Counted from the stretch's first letter, positions 1-8,079 are shown. The stretch is 27,157 nt of DNA from Pseudomonadota bacterium (GCA_023440825.1 JAEXRL010000012.1:1-27157); one strand, 5' to 3'. Translations and numbers: made by a program. Notes: generated by a model not told the origin, from the letters alone.

Positions 1-270
1 GACGCTGAGGTGTACATTCTGTCCAAAGAAGAGGGTGGTCGTCACACACCATTCTTTAAAGGCTACCGTCCTCAGTTTTACTTCCGTACTACAGACGTAA
101 CCGGTACAATCGAGTTGCCAGAAGACAAAGAAATGGTTCTTCCAGGTGACAACGTATCGATGAAAGTTTCTTTGATCGCTCCTATCGCGATGGAAGAAGG
201 TCTGCGCTTCGCTATCCGTGAAGGCGGTCGTACAGTTGGCGCCGGCGTTGTTGCAAAAATACATAAATAG
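1..270 (+). CDS. tuf: Elongation factor Tu, 3' end (first copy)
   Basis: The window opens in frame inside a tuf gene; 89 codons and a TAG stop are visible. They encode the end of EF-Tu domain II and domain III, including the GGRHTPFF and YRPQFYFRTTDVTG stretches. EF-Tu is the cytosolic GTPase that delivers aminoacyl-tRNA to the ribosome. The protein matches the C-terminus of the complete copy at 21919-23109 except for one residue near the end (AKIHK here, AKIYK there). At DNA level the first 107 bases are identical to that copy and all 20 differences lie after them. The 5' part and promoter are outside the window. The gene precedes tRNA-Trp and secE, the usual tuf-trpT-secE arrangement. Confidence 0.98.
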   Translation, partial: DAEVYILSKEEGGRHTPFFKGYRPQFYFRTTDVTGTIELPEDKEMVLPGDNVSMKVSLIAPIAMEEGLRFAIREGGRTVGAGVVAKIHK

Positions 271-283
271 TAGTAGCCAAAAA

Positions 284-314
284 AGGCAAAAAAGGTTACT
301 ATCCTTTTTTGCCT
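284..314 (+). terminator. Hairpin after tuf, possible terminator or attenuator
   Basis: A perfect 12-bp stem (284-295 with 303-314) and a 7-base loop starts 14 bases after the tuf stop. The six-T run is inside the descending arm, not after it, so it is not a textbook intrinsic terminator. It may reduce transcription into tRNA-Trp/secE or protect the 3' end of tuf mRNA. Confidence 0.55.
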
Positions 315-320
315 AAAGGT

Positions 321-350
321 TTAGTGTGACAAATAAGCGTGTCACATTAA
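321..350 (+). repeat. Inverted repeat directly upstream of tRNA-Trp
   Basis: A 10-bp stem (321-330 with 341-350, one G-T pair) with a 10-base loop ends 9 bases before the tRNA 5' end. It is separate from the preceding hairpin. Its place between tuf and the tRNA suggests a processing signal for a co-transcript; this is inference. Confidence 0.5.
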
Positions 351-359
351 TCGAGGTAT

Positions 360-435
360 AGGGGTATAGCTCAATTGGCAGAGCGTCGGTCTCCAAAACC
401 GAAGGTTGAGGGTTCAATTCCTTCTGCCCCTGCCA
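360..435 (+). tRNA. trpT: tRNA-Trp (CCA anticodon)
   Basis: A 76-base cloverleaf can be folded by hand. The acceptor stem is 7 bp (360-366 with 425-431, one T-G pair), the D-arm has a GCTC/GAGC stem, the anticodon arm is TCGGT/ACCGA with loop CTCCAAA giving anticodon CCA, the variable loop is AGGTT, and the T-arm is GAGGG/CCTTC with a TTCAATT loop. The 3' CCA (433-435) is encoded. The position between tuf and secE is the conserved location of the tryptophan tRNA gene in many proteobacteria, so it is probably co-transcribed with its neighbours. Confidence 0.97.
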
Positions 436-481
436 CATCAGTCATTTACCATTGCTTAAGCGTGGTATCACTCGCCAGAAT

Positions 482-862
482 ATGTCAAATACCAACGTAG
501 AAACTGTTAACCGTGGCTCTGAACGTATTAAGTTGGGCCTGGCTGGCTTAGTAGTCCTTGCCGGTATAGTTGGCTATTCCTTACTGGATGGGCAGGCAAC
601 TGTCCTGCGCGTAGGGGCATTCATTGTTAGCCTCATTGTTGCCGTGCTAATTGTTTGGTTCAGTGATACAGGTCGTCGTACTGTAGCGTTCGGTCGCGAT
701 GCTTACTCAGAAGTGCGTCGTGTGCATTGGCCTTCTCGTAAAGAGGCTACGCAAATGACAGGGATAGTGTTTGCGTTTGTGGCGGTAATGGCTGTACTGC
801 TGTGGGTCATCGATAAAGGCCTGGGCTGGATTATATATGGCCTGTTACTAGGCTGGAGATAA
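482..862 (+). CDS. secE: Preprotein translocase subunit SecE
   Basis: A 126-aa inner-membrane protein of the SecYEG channel. It has three hydrophobic segments (about residues 17-35, 41-60 and 92-112). The conserved amphipathic region with EVRRVHWPSRKEA lies just before the last one; this region and the third segment are the essential core that clamps SecY. The ATG at 482 is chosen because the protein then begins MSNTNVET, as in related SecE proteins; an in-frame TTG at 452 would add ten residues without a ribosome site. The Shine-Dalgarno sequence is weak. nusG follows after 9 bases, the conserved secE-nusG pair. Confidence 0.95.
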   Translation: MSNTNVETVNRGSERIKLGLAGLVVLAGIVGYSLLDGQATVLRVGAFIVSLIVAVLIVWFSDTGRRTVAFGRDAYSEVRRVHWPSRKEATQMTGIVFAFVAVMAVLLWVIDKGLGWIIYGLLLGWR

Positions 863-871
863 AGGGCACAC

Positions 872-1405
872 ATGAGCAAACGCTGGTATGTGGTTCACGT
901 TTATTCCGGAATGGAAAAAAGCGTGCACAAAGCTCTGGTAGAGCGAATTGAGCGTGCCGAGCTGGAAGATGCGTTTGGGCGCATTCTGGTTCCATCTGAA
1001 GAAGTCGTTGAAGTAAAAAACGGCAAGAAGTCCATTACTGAACGTCGAATTTATCCAGGATATGTGCTGGTGGAAATGGCACTAACTGATGAAACTTGGC
1101 ATTTGGTAAAAAGCACGCCACGTGTCACCGGATTTTTAGGCGGTTCCGGAAATCGCCCAGCACCTATATCTGAACTTGAAGTACAGAAGATTCTTTCTCA
1201 AATGGAAGAGGGTGTTGAGAAGCCTCGTCCCAAAATATTATTTGAAGTTGGTGAGCTGGTGCGCGTCAAAGACGGTCCGTTTGCCGACTTCAACGGTAAT
1301 GTAGAAGAAGTCAATTACGAGAAAAGCAAGGTGCGTGTCTCGGTAACCATTTTTGGTCGTGCCACGCCTGTTGAACTCGATTTTGGTCAAGTCGAAAAAA
1401 CTTGA
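872..1405 (+). CDS. nusG: Transcription termination/antitermination factor NusG
   Basis: A 177-aa protein with the NusG layout. The N-terminal NGN domain (about 1-115) starts SKRWYVVHVYSGME and contains PGYVLVEM. The C-terminal KOW domain (about 122-177) contains VRVKDGPFADFNGNVEEV. NusG binds the RNA polymerase clamp, suppresses pausing, and through the KOW domain contacts Rho or ribosomal S10. The gene lies between secE and rplK, its standard location. AGGG about seven bases before the ATG is the likely ribosome site. No anomaly seen. Confidence 0.98.
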   Translation: MSKRWYVVHVYSGMEKSVHKALVERIERAELEDAFGRILVPSEEVVEVKNGKKSITERRIYPGYVLVEMALTDETWHLVKSTPRVTGFLGGSGNRPAPISELEVQKILSQMEEGVEKPRPKILFEVGELVRVKDGPFADFNGNVEEVNYEKSKVRVSVTIFGRATPVELDFGQVEKT

Positions 1406-1424
1406 TGTATTTAACCCCCGGGAA

Positions 1425-1440
1425 GCTCAAGCTTTTGAGC
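1425..1440 (+). promoter_or_regulatory. Small hairpin in the rplK leader
   Basis: A perfect 6-bp stem (1425-1430 with 1435-1440) closes a GCTT loop, 26 bases before the rplK start. In other bacteria the rplK-rplA mRNA is repressed by L1 binding near the rplK start. This hairpin is in the right place, but I could not recognise the L1-binding internal loop, so the role is only a possibility. Confidence 0.3.
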
Positions 1441-1466
1441 GCTAATACCCGCAAGGAGTCATAAAC

Positions 1467-1901
1467 ATGGCGAAGAAAATCGTCGGTTTTATCAAGCTGC
1501 AAGTACCAGCCGGTAAAGCCAACCCGTCCCCACCCATTGGTCCAGCACTGGGTCAACGTGGTCTGAACATCATGGAATTTTGTAAAGCGTTTAACGCTCA
1601 GACTCAAGGTGTAGAACCTGGTCTGCCTATTCCTGTTGTGATCACTGCTTACGCTGACAAGAGCTTCACCTTTATCATGAAGACGCCTCCGGCGACTATC
1701 CTGATCAAGAAAGCAGCTGGCATCAAGAGCGGTTCCGCTCGTCCTAACTTGGATAAAGTCGGAACATTGACACGTGCTCAAGCAGAAGAAATTGCGAAAA
1801 CTAAACAGCCCGACCTGACTGCTTCCGATCTGGATGCTGCTGTGCGTACTGTAGCGGGCACTGCTCGTAGCATGGGTATCAACGTAGAAGGGGTGGTATA
1901 A
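1467..1901 (+). CDS. rplK: 50S ribosomal protein L11
   Basis: 144 aa, the normal L11 length. The N-terminal domain carries the proline-rich GKANPSPPIGPALGQRG segment (about 18-34), which is the thiostrepton/RelA-related face of the ribosomal stalk base. The C-terminal RNA-binding domain (about 75-144) ends with the typical RSMGINVEGV. It binds 23S rRNA at the GTPase-associated centre next to L10/L12. GGAG eight bases before the ATG serves as ribosome site. Only three bases separate its stop from rplA, so the two are translationally coupled. Confidence 0.98.
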   Translation: MAKKIVGFIKLQVPAGKANPSPPIGPALGQRGLNIMEFCKAFNAQTQGVEPGLPIPVVITAYADKSFTFIMKTPPATILIKKAAGIKSGSARPNLDKVGTLTRAQAEEIAKTKQPDLTASDLDAAVRTVAGTARSMGINVEGVV

Positions 1902-1904
1902 GTC

Positions 1905-2600
1905 ATGGCTAAGTTGAGCAAGCGTGCAGCCGCTATTGCTGCGAAAATCGATCGCAATACTTTCTACCCTATTGCCGACGCTCTGAATCTCATCAAAGAA
2001 ACAGCGAACGCCAAGTTCGATGAGTCCATCGACGTTGCTGTGCAGTTGGGTATTGATCCGCGTAAATCCGACCAACTGGTACGTGGCTCTGTAGTTCTGC
2101 CCGCTGGTACCGGTAAGTCTGTACGAGTAGCTGTGTTCGCCCAAGGCGATAAAGTAGAAGCTGCTCGCGAGGCAGGGGCTGACGTGGTTGGTCTAGAAGA
2201 CTTGGCCGAGCAAATTAAAGCGGGTCAGCTCGACTTTGACATTGTTATTGCTTCCCCTGACACCATGCGTGTTGTGGGTGCTTTGGGTCAAATTTTAGGT
2301 CCTCGTGGCCTGATGCCTAACCCTAAAGTTGGTACTGTTACTCCTGATGTGGCGACTGCGGTTAAAAACGCTAAGGCTGGTCAGGTTCAATACCGTACTG
2401 ATAAGGCAGGTATTATTCATTCAACTATTGGTCGTGCTTCTTTTGACGTTGCCAAGCTACAAGAAAACTTGTTGGCATTGGTCGATGCTCTGAATAAAGC
2501 ACGTCCTGCATCGGCTAAAGGCGTGTATCTACGTAAAGTTGCTGTGTCCTCCACCATGGGTGGCGGTGCACGTGTAGATATCGCTTCCCTGAGCGCTTAA
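1905..2600 (+). CDS. rplA: 50S ribosomal protein L1
   Basis: 231 aa, standard for L1. It begins with the KLSKR start and contains the conserved LGPRGLMPNPKVGTVT region (about 127-142) and the C-terminal TMGGG motif. L1 binds the mobile L1 stalk of 23S rRNA, helps release of deacylated tRNA from the E site, and represses its own rplK-rplA mRNA in studied bacteria. The GGGGTGG run at the end of rplK acts as ribosome site. A 222-base spacer with the L10 leader follows. Confidence 0.98.
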   Translation: MAKLSKRAAAIAAKIDRNTFYPIADALNLIKETANAKFDESIDVAVQLGIDPRKSDQLVRGSVVLPAGTGKSVRVAVFAQGDKVEAAREAGADVVGLEDLAEQIKAGQLDFDIVIASPDTMRVVGALGQILGPRGLMPNPKVGTVTPDVATAVKNAKAGQVQYRTDKAGIIHSTIGRASFDVAKLQENLLALVDALNKARPASAKGVYLRKVAVSSTMGGGARVDIASLSA

Positions 2601-2667
2601 TCGCGAACAGGACAAGGAACTTTGGGCGTAATCTGCTTTTCATAAGTGGATTACTGCTGTCAAAGAC

Positions 2668-2717
2668 CGCTGGAGCAGCTTAGCTGTCTTAATTTTGGTG
2701 TTACACCAAGTCCAGCG
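2668..2717 (+). promoter_or_regulatory. L10-type leader structure upstream of rplJ
   Basis: The spacer between rplA and rplJ folds by eye into a three-way junction. An outer 7-bp stem (2668-2674 with 2711-2717) encloses a 4-bp hairpin with TTA loop (2676-2686) and a perfect 6-bp hairpin, also with TTA loop (2695-2709). It lies about 105 bases upstream of the rplJ start. In many bacteria the L10-(L12)4 complex binds such a leader and represses rplJL translation; position and shape fit that family. The exact kink-turn was not verified. Confidence 0.6.
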
Positions 2718-2822
2718 TAGACGGCGCCCATGGAAGAATTCTTTTAAGAACTCGTCCAGGTGCGCCGCATTCGGTTGATGTAGGGAAACCTTCCCCGCAT
2801 CGTTTGAAGGAGTGTTCACACC

Positions 2823-3347
2823 GTGAGTCTCAATCGTGAAGAGAAAGCAGCAGTCATAGAAGAGGTTTCCGCTCAAGTAGCGCAAGCTCAATCTATCGTT
2901 GTTGCTGAATACCGTGGTCTGGACGTCGCTTCTGCTACCGTATTGCGCAAACAGGCGCGAGAGTCTGGCGTGTATCTACGTGTTCTGAAAAACACGTTGG
3001 TTCGTCGTGCGCTGGCTGATTCGTCATTCGACGATCTGTCCAGTCAGCTTACAGGTCCTCTGATGTATGCCATCAGTAATGATCCTGTAACAGCGGCGAA
3101 GGTACTGGCTGATTTCGCTAAAACCAACGACAAGCTGGTAATTAAGGGCGGTGCGCTGCCTAACAGCTTGCTCGACGCTGAAGGTGTTAAGGCTCTGGCC
3201 ACCATGCCTTCCCGCGACGAGTTGCTGGCGAAATTGCTGGGTACTATGCAAGCACCTATCGCTACGTTTGTGCGTACGCTTAACGAAGTTCCCACCAAGT
3301 TTGTGCGTGGCCTGGCGGCTGTGCGCGATCAAAAAGAAACTGCGTAA
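2823..3347 (+). CDS. rplJ: 50S ribosomal protein L10
   Basis: 174 aa, close to the family length. The N-terminal rRNA-binding part contains the conserved SIVVAEYRGL (about 24-33) and LKNTLVRRAL (about 55-64). The C-terminal helix (about 137-174), with LLGTMQAPIATFVRTLNEVP, carries L7/L12 dimers. Together they form the stalk that recruits translation factors. The start is GTG, preceded by GAAGGAG about ten bases upstream; no better ATG exists. A GTG start with a structured leader fits feedback control of this gene. Confidence 0.97.
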   Translation: MSLNREEKAAVIEEVSAQVAQAQSIVVAEYRGLDVASATVLRKQARESGVYLRVLKNTLVRRALADSSFDDLSSQLTGPLMYAISNDPVTAAKVLADFAKTNDKLVIKGGALPNSLLDAEGVKALATMPSRDELLAKLLGTMQAPIATFVRTLNEVPTKFVRGLAAVRDQKETA

Positions 3348-3419
3348 GTTTCTTGCGGAATTTTGTGGTATCGAACGACACCTAACCTGGCACATTATTT
3401 AAATCTGGAGTTCTTATAA

Positions 3420-3797
3420 ATGACTACTAAAGCTGAAATTTTAGACGCTATCAGCGCAATGTCCGTGCTCGAATTGTCCGAGCTGATCAAAGAAATGGAA
3501 GAGAAGTTCGGCGTATCCGCTGCTGCGGCTGCTGTTGCTGTTGCAGCACCTGCTGCTGGCGCTGGCGCTGCTGCTGCTGAAGAGCAGAGCGAATTCTCCG
3601 TAGTACTGGCTGAAGTTGGCGCAAACAAAGTAAGCGTCATTAAAGCTGTACGCGAAATCACCGGTCTGGGCTTGAAAGAAGCTAAAGATCTGGTTGACGG
3701 CGCACCGAAGCCAGTTAAAGAAGGTCTGTCCAAAGCTGACGCTGAAGAAGCTCAGAAGAAGCTTGAAGAGGCTGGCGCTAAAGTCGAGCTCAAATAA
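3420..3797 (+). CDS. rplL: 50S ribosomal protein L7/L12
   Basis: 125 aa. The N-terminal dimerisation domain (about 1-32, ILDAISAMSVLELSELIK) is followed by an Ala-rich flexible hinge (about 35-55). The C-terminal factor-binding domain (about 58-125) contains KVSVIKAVREITGLGLKEAK. Several copies on L10 recruit EF-Tu, EF-G and IF2. GGAG at 3408-3411 precedes the ATG by eight bases. The 72-base gap from rplJ and the terminator-like hairpin after the gene match the classic arrangement in which rplL is made in excess and rpoBC transcription is reduced. Confidence 0.98.
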   Translation: MTTKAEILDAISAMSVLELSELIKEMEEKFGVSAAAAAVAVAAPAAGAGAAAAEEQSEFSVVLAEVGANKVSVIKAVREITGLGLKEAKDLVDGAPKPVKEGLSKADAEEAQKKLEEAGAKVELK

Positions 3798-3811
3798 GAG
3801 TATCGATATTT

Positions 3812-3848
3812 GCCCGGGAAAGCGACTATATAGCCTTCCCGGGCTTTT
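3812..3848 (+). terminator. Attenuator/terminator between rplL and rpoB
   Basis: A perfect 9-bp G+C-rich stem (3812-3820 with 3836-3844), extended inside by two further pairs after one mismatch, is followed by TTTT then GCG. The short T-run predicts partial termination, fitting the known need for more L7/L12 than RNA polymerase subunits. rpoB has no obvious promoter of its own in the spacer, so read-through is expected. Confidence 0.8.
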
Positions 3849-3849
3849 G

Positions 3850-3905
3850 CGTTTCCAGAAAACCGAGCATTTATGCAATTGCTTAAGTCGGGTTTTCTAG
3901 AAACG
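3850..3905 (+). promoter_or_regulatory. Long hairpin in the rplL-rpoB spacer, likely processing site
   Basis: Right after the attenuator, the arms 3850-3866 and 3888-3905 pair almost completely. There are six pairs, a C/A mismatch, eight pairs, one bulged G and two more pairs, around a loop of about 21 bases. A long stem at this position resembles the RNase III processing site known between rplL and rpoB in Escherichia coli. Function here is inferred from shape and location only. Confidence 0.55.
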
Positions 3906-3966
3906 TTCTAAAGTTGTAAACCGGGGTCGTGGTTGACGGCCCGTGTAACCTTGAGTCGGAGTGCTC

Positions 3967-6900
3967 ATGCCTTATTCGTACACCGAAAAAAAGCGCATAC
4001 GCAAGAGCTTCGCCAAACGTGAAGACGTACAGCAGGTGCCTTATCTGTTGGCGACACAACTGCATTCTTTTAAAACTTTTTTGCAGAAGGACACGCCACC
4101 TTCACAACGCAAAGCAGAAGGATTGCAGGAAGCTTTTAATTCTATTTTTCCAATAGTAAGCCATAACCAGTTTGCGAGGCTAGAGTTTGTCAGCTACGTG
4201 CTCGGCGAGCCGGTGTTCGACGTCAAGGAGTGCCAACTCCGTGGCTTGACTTACGCCTCGCCTTTGCGTGCCAAAGTCCGTCTGGTACTGATGGATCGCG
4301 AAGTTAGTAAACCTACAGTTAAAGAGGTAAAAGAACAGGAAGTCTACATGGGTGAAATGCCTTTGATGACTGAAAACGGTTCTTTTGTCATTAACGGTAC
4401 AGAACGCGTTATTGTTTCTCAGTTGCACCGTTCACCTGGTGTGTTCTTTGAACATGATCGTGGTAAGACACATAGCTCTGGTAAGTTGCTGTTCTCAGCA
4501 CGTGTTATTCCTTACCGTGGCTCGTGGCTCGATTTTGAATTCGATCCCAAAGATATTCTGTTCTTCCGTATTGACCGCCGACGCAAGATGCCCGTGTCGA
4601 TTCTGCTCAAAGCGATCGGAATGACACCAGAGCAGATCTTGGCCAACTTCTTTGAGTTTGATCACATTGATCTGCAAAATGAAGGTGGAAAGCTGCAGTT
4701 CGTGCCAGAACACTGGCGTGGCGAAGTAGCCAGCTTTGACATCACAGATCGTGACGGCAAAGTGCTAGTCGAAAAAGACAAGCGCATTAACGCTAAGCAC
4801 ATACGTGATCTTAGCGCAGCTAAAATCGATTACATCTCTATTCCAGAAGATTTCTTGCTGGGCCGTGTATTGGCTAAAAACGTCATTAACCCGGAAACCG
4901 GGGAAGTGATTGCGAATGCCAACGATGAAATCACGGAATCCATCTTGGCCGAGTTGCGTGCTGCCAATGTACGCGATCTGGAAACCTTGTACATCAACGA
5001 ATTGGATCGTGGTGCCTATATTTCCTTGACCCTGCGCATGGATGAAACGGTGGACTCGAATGCCGCCCGTATCGCTATCTATCGCATGATGCGTCCAGGT
5101 GAGCCACCCACCGAAGAAGCCGTTGAGGCGTTGTTCCAGCGTCTGTTCTACAACGAAGAGACCTACGACCTGTCACGTGTGGGTCGTATGAAGGTGAATA
5201 GTCGTTTAGGCCGTGGCGACAGCATCGAAGGTCCCATGACCCTTACCGATGAAGATATTCTGGATACCATTAAGGTACTGGTGAATCTGCGCAACGGTAT
5301 TGGTCAGATTGATGATATCGATCACCTGGGTAACCGCCGTGTGCGTTGTGTGGGTGAGTTGGCTGAGAACCAGTTCCGCGCCGGTTTGGTGCGTGTCGAG
5401 CGTGCAGTCAAAGAGCGTTTGGGTCAGGCTGAAACAGAAAACCTGATGCCGCACGATCTGATTAACTCCAAGCCTATTTCTGCTGCAGTGAAAGAGTTCT
5501 TTGGCTCTAGTCAGTTGTCGCAGTTTATGGACCAGACTAATCCGCTGTCAGAGATTACACACAAGCGTCGTGTCTCGGCTTTGGGGCCTGGTGGTTTAAC
5601 ACGTGAGCGTGCTGGTTTTGAAGTGCGTGACGTGCATCCTACCCACTATGGTCGCGTGTGCCCGATTGAAACGCCTGAAGGTCCAAACATTGGTCTGATT
5701 AACTCCATGGCTCTGTATGCTCGATTGAACGAGTATGGATTCTTGGAAACTCCTTACCTGAAGATCGTTGACGGTAAGGTCAGTGAGCAGATCGAGTACC
5801 TGTCGGCCATTGAAGAAAGTAACTACATCATTGCTCAGGCTAACGCCGAGCTCAATGAGGATGGTTCTTTTGCTGATGACCTGGTGGCGTGTCGTGAAGC
5901 GGGCGAAACATTGATGACTTCGTCGGCTAACGTACATTACATGGACGTTGCGCCTTCGCAGATCGTTTCGGTTGCTGCATCTTTAATCCCGTTCCTTGAG
6001 CATGATGATGCTAACCGTGCCCTGATGGGTGCGAACATGCAACGTCAGGCCGTTCCCTGCTTGCGTCCAGAGAAGCCTTTGGTGGGTACAGGCATTGAAC
6101 GTACCGTAGCGGTTGACTCCGGTACCACCGTGCAAGCACGTCGTGGTGGCGTTATTGTTGACGTTGATGCTCAGCGCGTCGTGATTCGTGTCAACGATGA
6201 TGAGAACGTAGCCGGTGAGGTCGGTGTAGATATTTACAACCTGACCAAATACACCCGTTCTAACCAGAACACCAATATTAACCAACGTCCCATCGTAAAA
6301 CGTGGTGACCTGGTGGCTAAAGGTGATGTGTTGGCTGATGGTGCCTCGACCGATCTTGGTGAGCTGGCGCTGGGTCAAAACATGCTGATCGCGTTTATGC
6401 CCTGGAATGGTTATAACTTTGAAGACTCGATCCTGATTTCTGAAAAAGTGGTATCTGATGACCGTTATACTTCGATTCACATCGAGGAACTAACAGTTGT
6501 TGCGCGTGATACCAAATTGGGACCTGAGGATATCACTCGTGATATCAGCAACCTGTCTGAAGTACAACTGAACCGTCTGGATGATTCCGGTATTGTGTAT
6601 ATCGGTGCCGAAGTACGTGCTGATGACGTGCTCGTAGGTAAGGTAACGCCTAAAGGCGAAACCCAGCTCACACCAGAAGAAAAACTGTTGCGCGCCATTT
6701 TTGGTGAAAAAGCCTCTGACGTTAAAGACACCTCCTTGCGTGTACCGTCAGGCATGGTGGGTACAGTTATCGACGTTCAGGTCTTTACCCGTGAGGGTAT
6801 CGATCGTGATAAGCGTGCTGAGTCAATTATCGACGACGAGTTACGTCGCTATCGCCAAGATCTAAACGACCAATTGCGTATTGTTGAAGACGATGCCTTT

Positions 6901-8079
6901 GATCGTGCCTTGAAGTTCTTGGTGGGTAAAACCGTCAATGGCGGGCCGCGTAAGCTACCTAAAGGTTCAGAGCTGAGCAAAGAGTACTTGCTGGATCTGG
7001 ATCGCTGGCAGTGGTTCGATATTCGCTTGGCGGACGAAGAGCATGCTTTAGTCCTAGAGCACACGAAAGAGTCTCTGGAGCAAAAGCGTCATCAGTTTGA
7101 TTTAGCGTTTGAAGAAAAGCGCAAGAAATTAACACAAGGTGATGAGCTGCCTCCAGGCGTGCTGAAAATGGTCAAGGTTTACCTAGCTGTGAAGCGTCGC
7201 TTGCAGCCTGGTGACAAGATGGCTGGTCGTCACGGTAACAAAGGTGTGGTGTCACGCATTGTTCCCGTCGAGGATATGCCGCACATGGCCGATGGCACAC
7301 CTGTTGATATCGTCTTGAACCCGCTGGGCGTTCCTTCTCGAATGAACGTTGGACAGGTGCTGGAAGTGCATTTGGGCTGGGCTGCTAAGGGTATAGGTCA
7401 ACGCGTCGCAGAAATGTTGGAAGAAGAGCAAAGCGTACAAATCGCTGAGCTACGTGCATTCCTCGAGAAAGCCTATAACTCTAACGGTAAACCCACACGC
7501 TTGGCAGAGTTGAGCGACGAGGAAATCGTAGCGCTGGCTCAAAATCTGAAAAATGGCTTGCCCATGGCAACGCCCGTTTTCGATGGCGCCACCGAGGTTG
7601 AAATCGATCGTATGCTGCGTCTGGCTTACCCAGACGAGGTTGCAGAGAACTTGCAGCTAGCTCCTCACCGTACACAGGTTCGTCTGTTTGACGGACGCAC
7701 AGGTGAGGCGTTTGAGCGCATGGTGACGGTAGGCTATATGCACTATCTCAAACTGCACCACTTGGTTGACGACAAAATGCACGCTCGTTCCACTGGACCA
7801 TACTCTCTGGTTACGCAGCAGCCTCTGGGTGGTAAAGCCCAGTTTGGTGGTCAGCGTTTCGGTGAGATGGAGGTGTGGGCGCTTGAGGCTTACGGAGCGT
7901 CTTATACGCTGCAAGAAATGCTTACCGTTAAGTCTGATGATATTGCGGGTCGTACCAAGGTTTACGAAAACATTGTCAAGGGTGATCACGTCATTGATGC
8001 TGGCATGCCAGAATCCTTTAACGTGCTGGTCAAGGAAATTCGTTCCTTGTCACTAGACATGGATTTGGAGCGTAAATAA
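3967..8079 (+). CDS. rpoB: DNA-directed RNA polymerase subunit beta
   Basis: 1370 aa, slightly longer than the 1342 of E. coli. The rifampicin pocket is at 511-539 (FFGSSQLSQFMDQTNPLSEITHKRRVSAL). The classical resistance positions D522, H532 and S537 (E. coli D516, H526, S531) are the sensitive residues, and T524 replaces the E. coli Asn. Conserved GRHGNKGVVSRI and the C-terminal GGKAQFGGQRFGEMEVWALEAYGA anchor are present. The ATG at 3967 is chosen because GGAG (3958-3961) is five bases upstream and the protein then starts MPYSYTEKKRIRK as in relatives; the GTG at 3961 is part of that ribosome site. The stop overlaps rpoC by one base. Confidence 0.99.
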   Translation: MPYSYTEKKRIRKSFAKREDVQQVPYLLATQLHSFKTFLQKDTPPSQRKAEGLQEAFNSIFPIVSHNQFARLEFVSYVLGEPVFDVKECQLRGLTYASPLRAKVRLVLMDREVSKPTVKEVKEQEVYMGEMPLMTENGSFVINGTERVIVSQLHRSPGVFFEHDRGKTHSSGKLLFSARVIPYRGSWLDFEFDPKDILFFRIDRRRKMPVSILLKAIGMTPEQILANFFEFDHIDLQNEGGKLQFVPEHWRGEVASFDITDRDGKVLVEKDKRINAKHIRDLSAAKIDYISIPEDFLLGRVLAKNVINPETGEVIANANDEITESILAELRAANVRDLETLYINELDRGAYISLTLRMDETVDSNAARIAIYRMMRPGEPPTEEAVEALFQRLFYNEETYDLSRVGRMKVNSRLGRGDSIEGPMTLTDEDILDTIKVLVNLRNGIGQIDDIDHLGNRRVRCVGELAENQFRAGLVRVERAVKERLGQAETENLMPHDLINSKPISAAVKEFFGSSQLSQFMDQTNPLSEITHKRRVSALGPGGLTRERAGFEVRDVHPTHYGRVCPIETPEGPNIGLINSMALYARLNEYGFLETPYLKIVDGKVSEQIEYLSAIEESNYIIAQANAELNEDGSFADDLVACREAGETLMTSSANVHYMDVAPSQIVSVAASLIPFLEHDDANRALMGANMQRQAVPCLRPEKPLVGTGIERTVAVDSGTTVQARRGGVIVDVDAQRVVIRVNDDENVAGEVGVDIYNLTKYTRSNQNTNINQRPIVKRGDLVAKGDVLADGASTDLGELALGQNMLIAFMPWNGYNFEDSILISEKVVSDDRYTSIHIEELTVVARDTKLGPEDITRDISNLSEVQLNRLDDSGIVYIGAEVRADDVLVGKVTPKGETQLTPEEKLLRAIFGEKASDVKDTSLRVPSGMVGTVIDVQVFTREGIDRDKRAESIIDDELRRYRQDLNDQLRIVEDDAFDRALKFLVGKTVNGGPRKLPKGSELSKEYLLDLDRWQWFDIRLADEEHALVLEHTKESLEQKRHQFDLAFEEKRKKLTQGDELPPGVLKMVKVYLAVKRRLQPGDKMAGRHGNKGVVSRIVPVEDMPHMADGTPVDIVLNPLGVPSRMNVGQVLEVHLGWAAKGIGQRVAEMLEEEQSVQIAELRAFLEKAYNSNGKPTRLAELSDEEIVALAQNLKNGLPMATPVFDGATEVEIDRMLRLAYPDEVAENLQLAPHRTQVRLFDGRTGEAFERMVTVGYMHYLKLHHLVDDKMHARSTGPYSLVTQQPLGGKAQFGGQRFGEMEVWALEAYGASYTLQEMLTVKSDDIAGRTKVYENIVKGDHVIDAGMPESFNVLVKEIRSLSLDMDLERK

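Noticed and set aside
452..481. TTG at 452 as secE start
   Set aside because: The added ten residues are not SecE-like, and it begins only 16 bases after the tRNA with no ribosome site.
2730..2747. Tiny open frame MEEFF in the rplJ leader as a leader peptide
   Set aside because: Five codons without a ribosome site; no regulatory codon run, so chance is the simplest explanation.
3961..3966. GTG at 3961 as rpoB start, two codons upstream
   Set aside because: Its G belongs to the GGAG ribosome site of the ATG at 3967, and the MPYSYTEKK start is the conserved one.
5491..5583. Rifampicin-resistance changes in rpoB, streptomycin-resistance changes in rpsL
   Set aside because: The classical positions (RpoB D522, H532, S537; S12 K43, K88) are all the sensitive residues; T524 in RpoB appears to be a normal lineage variant.
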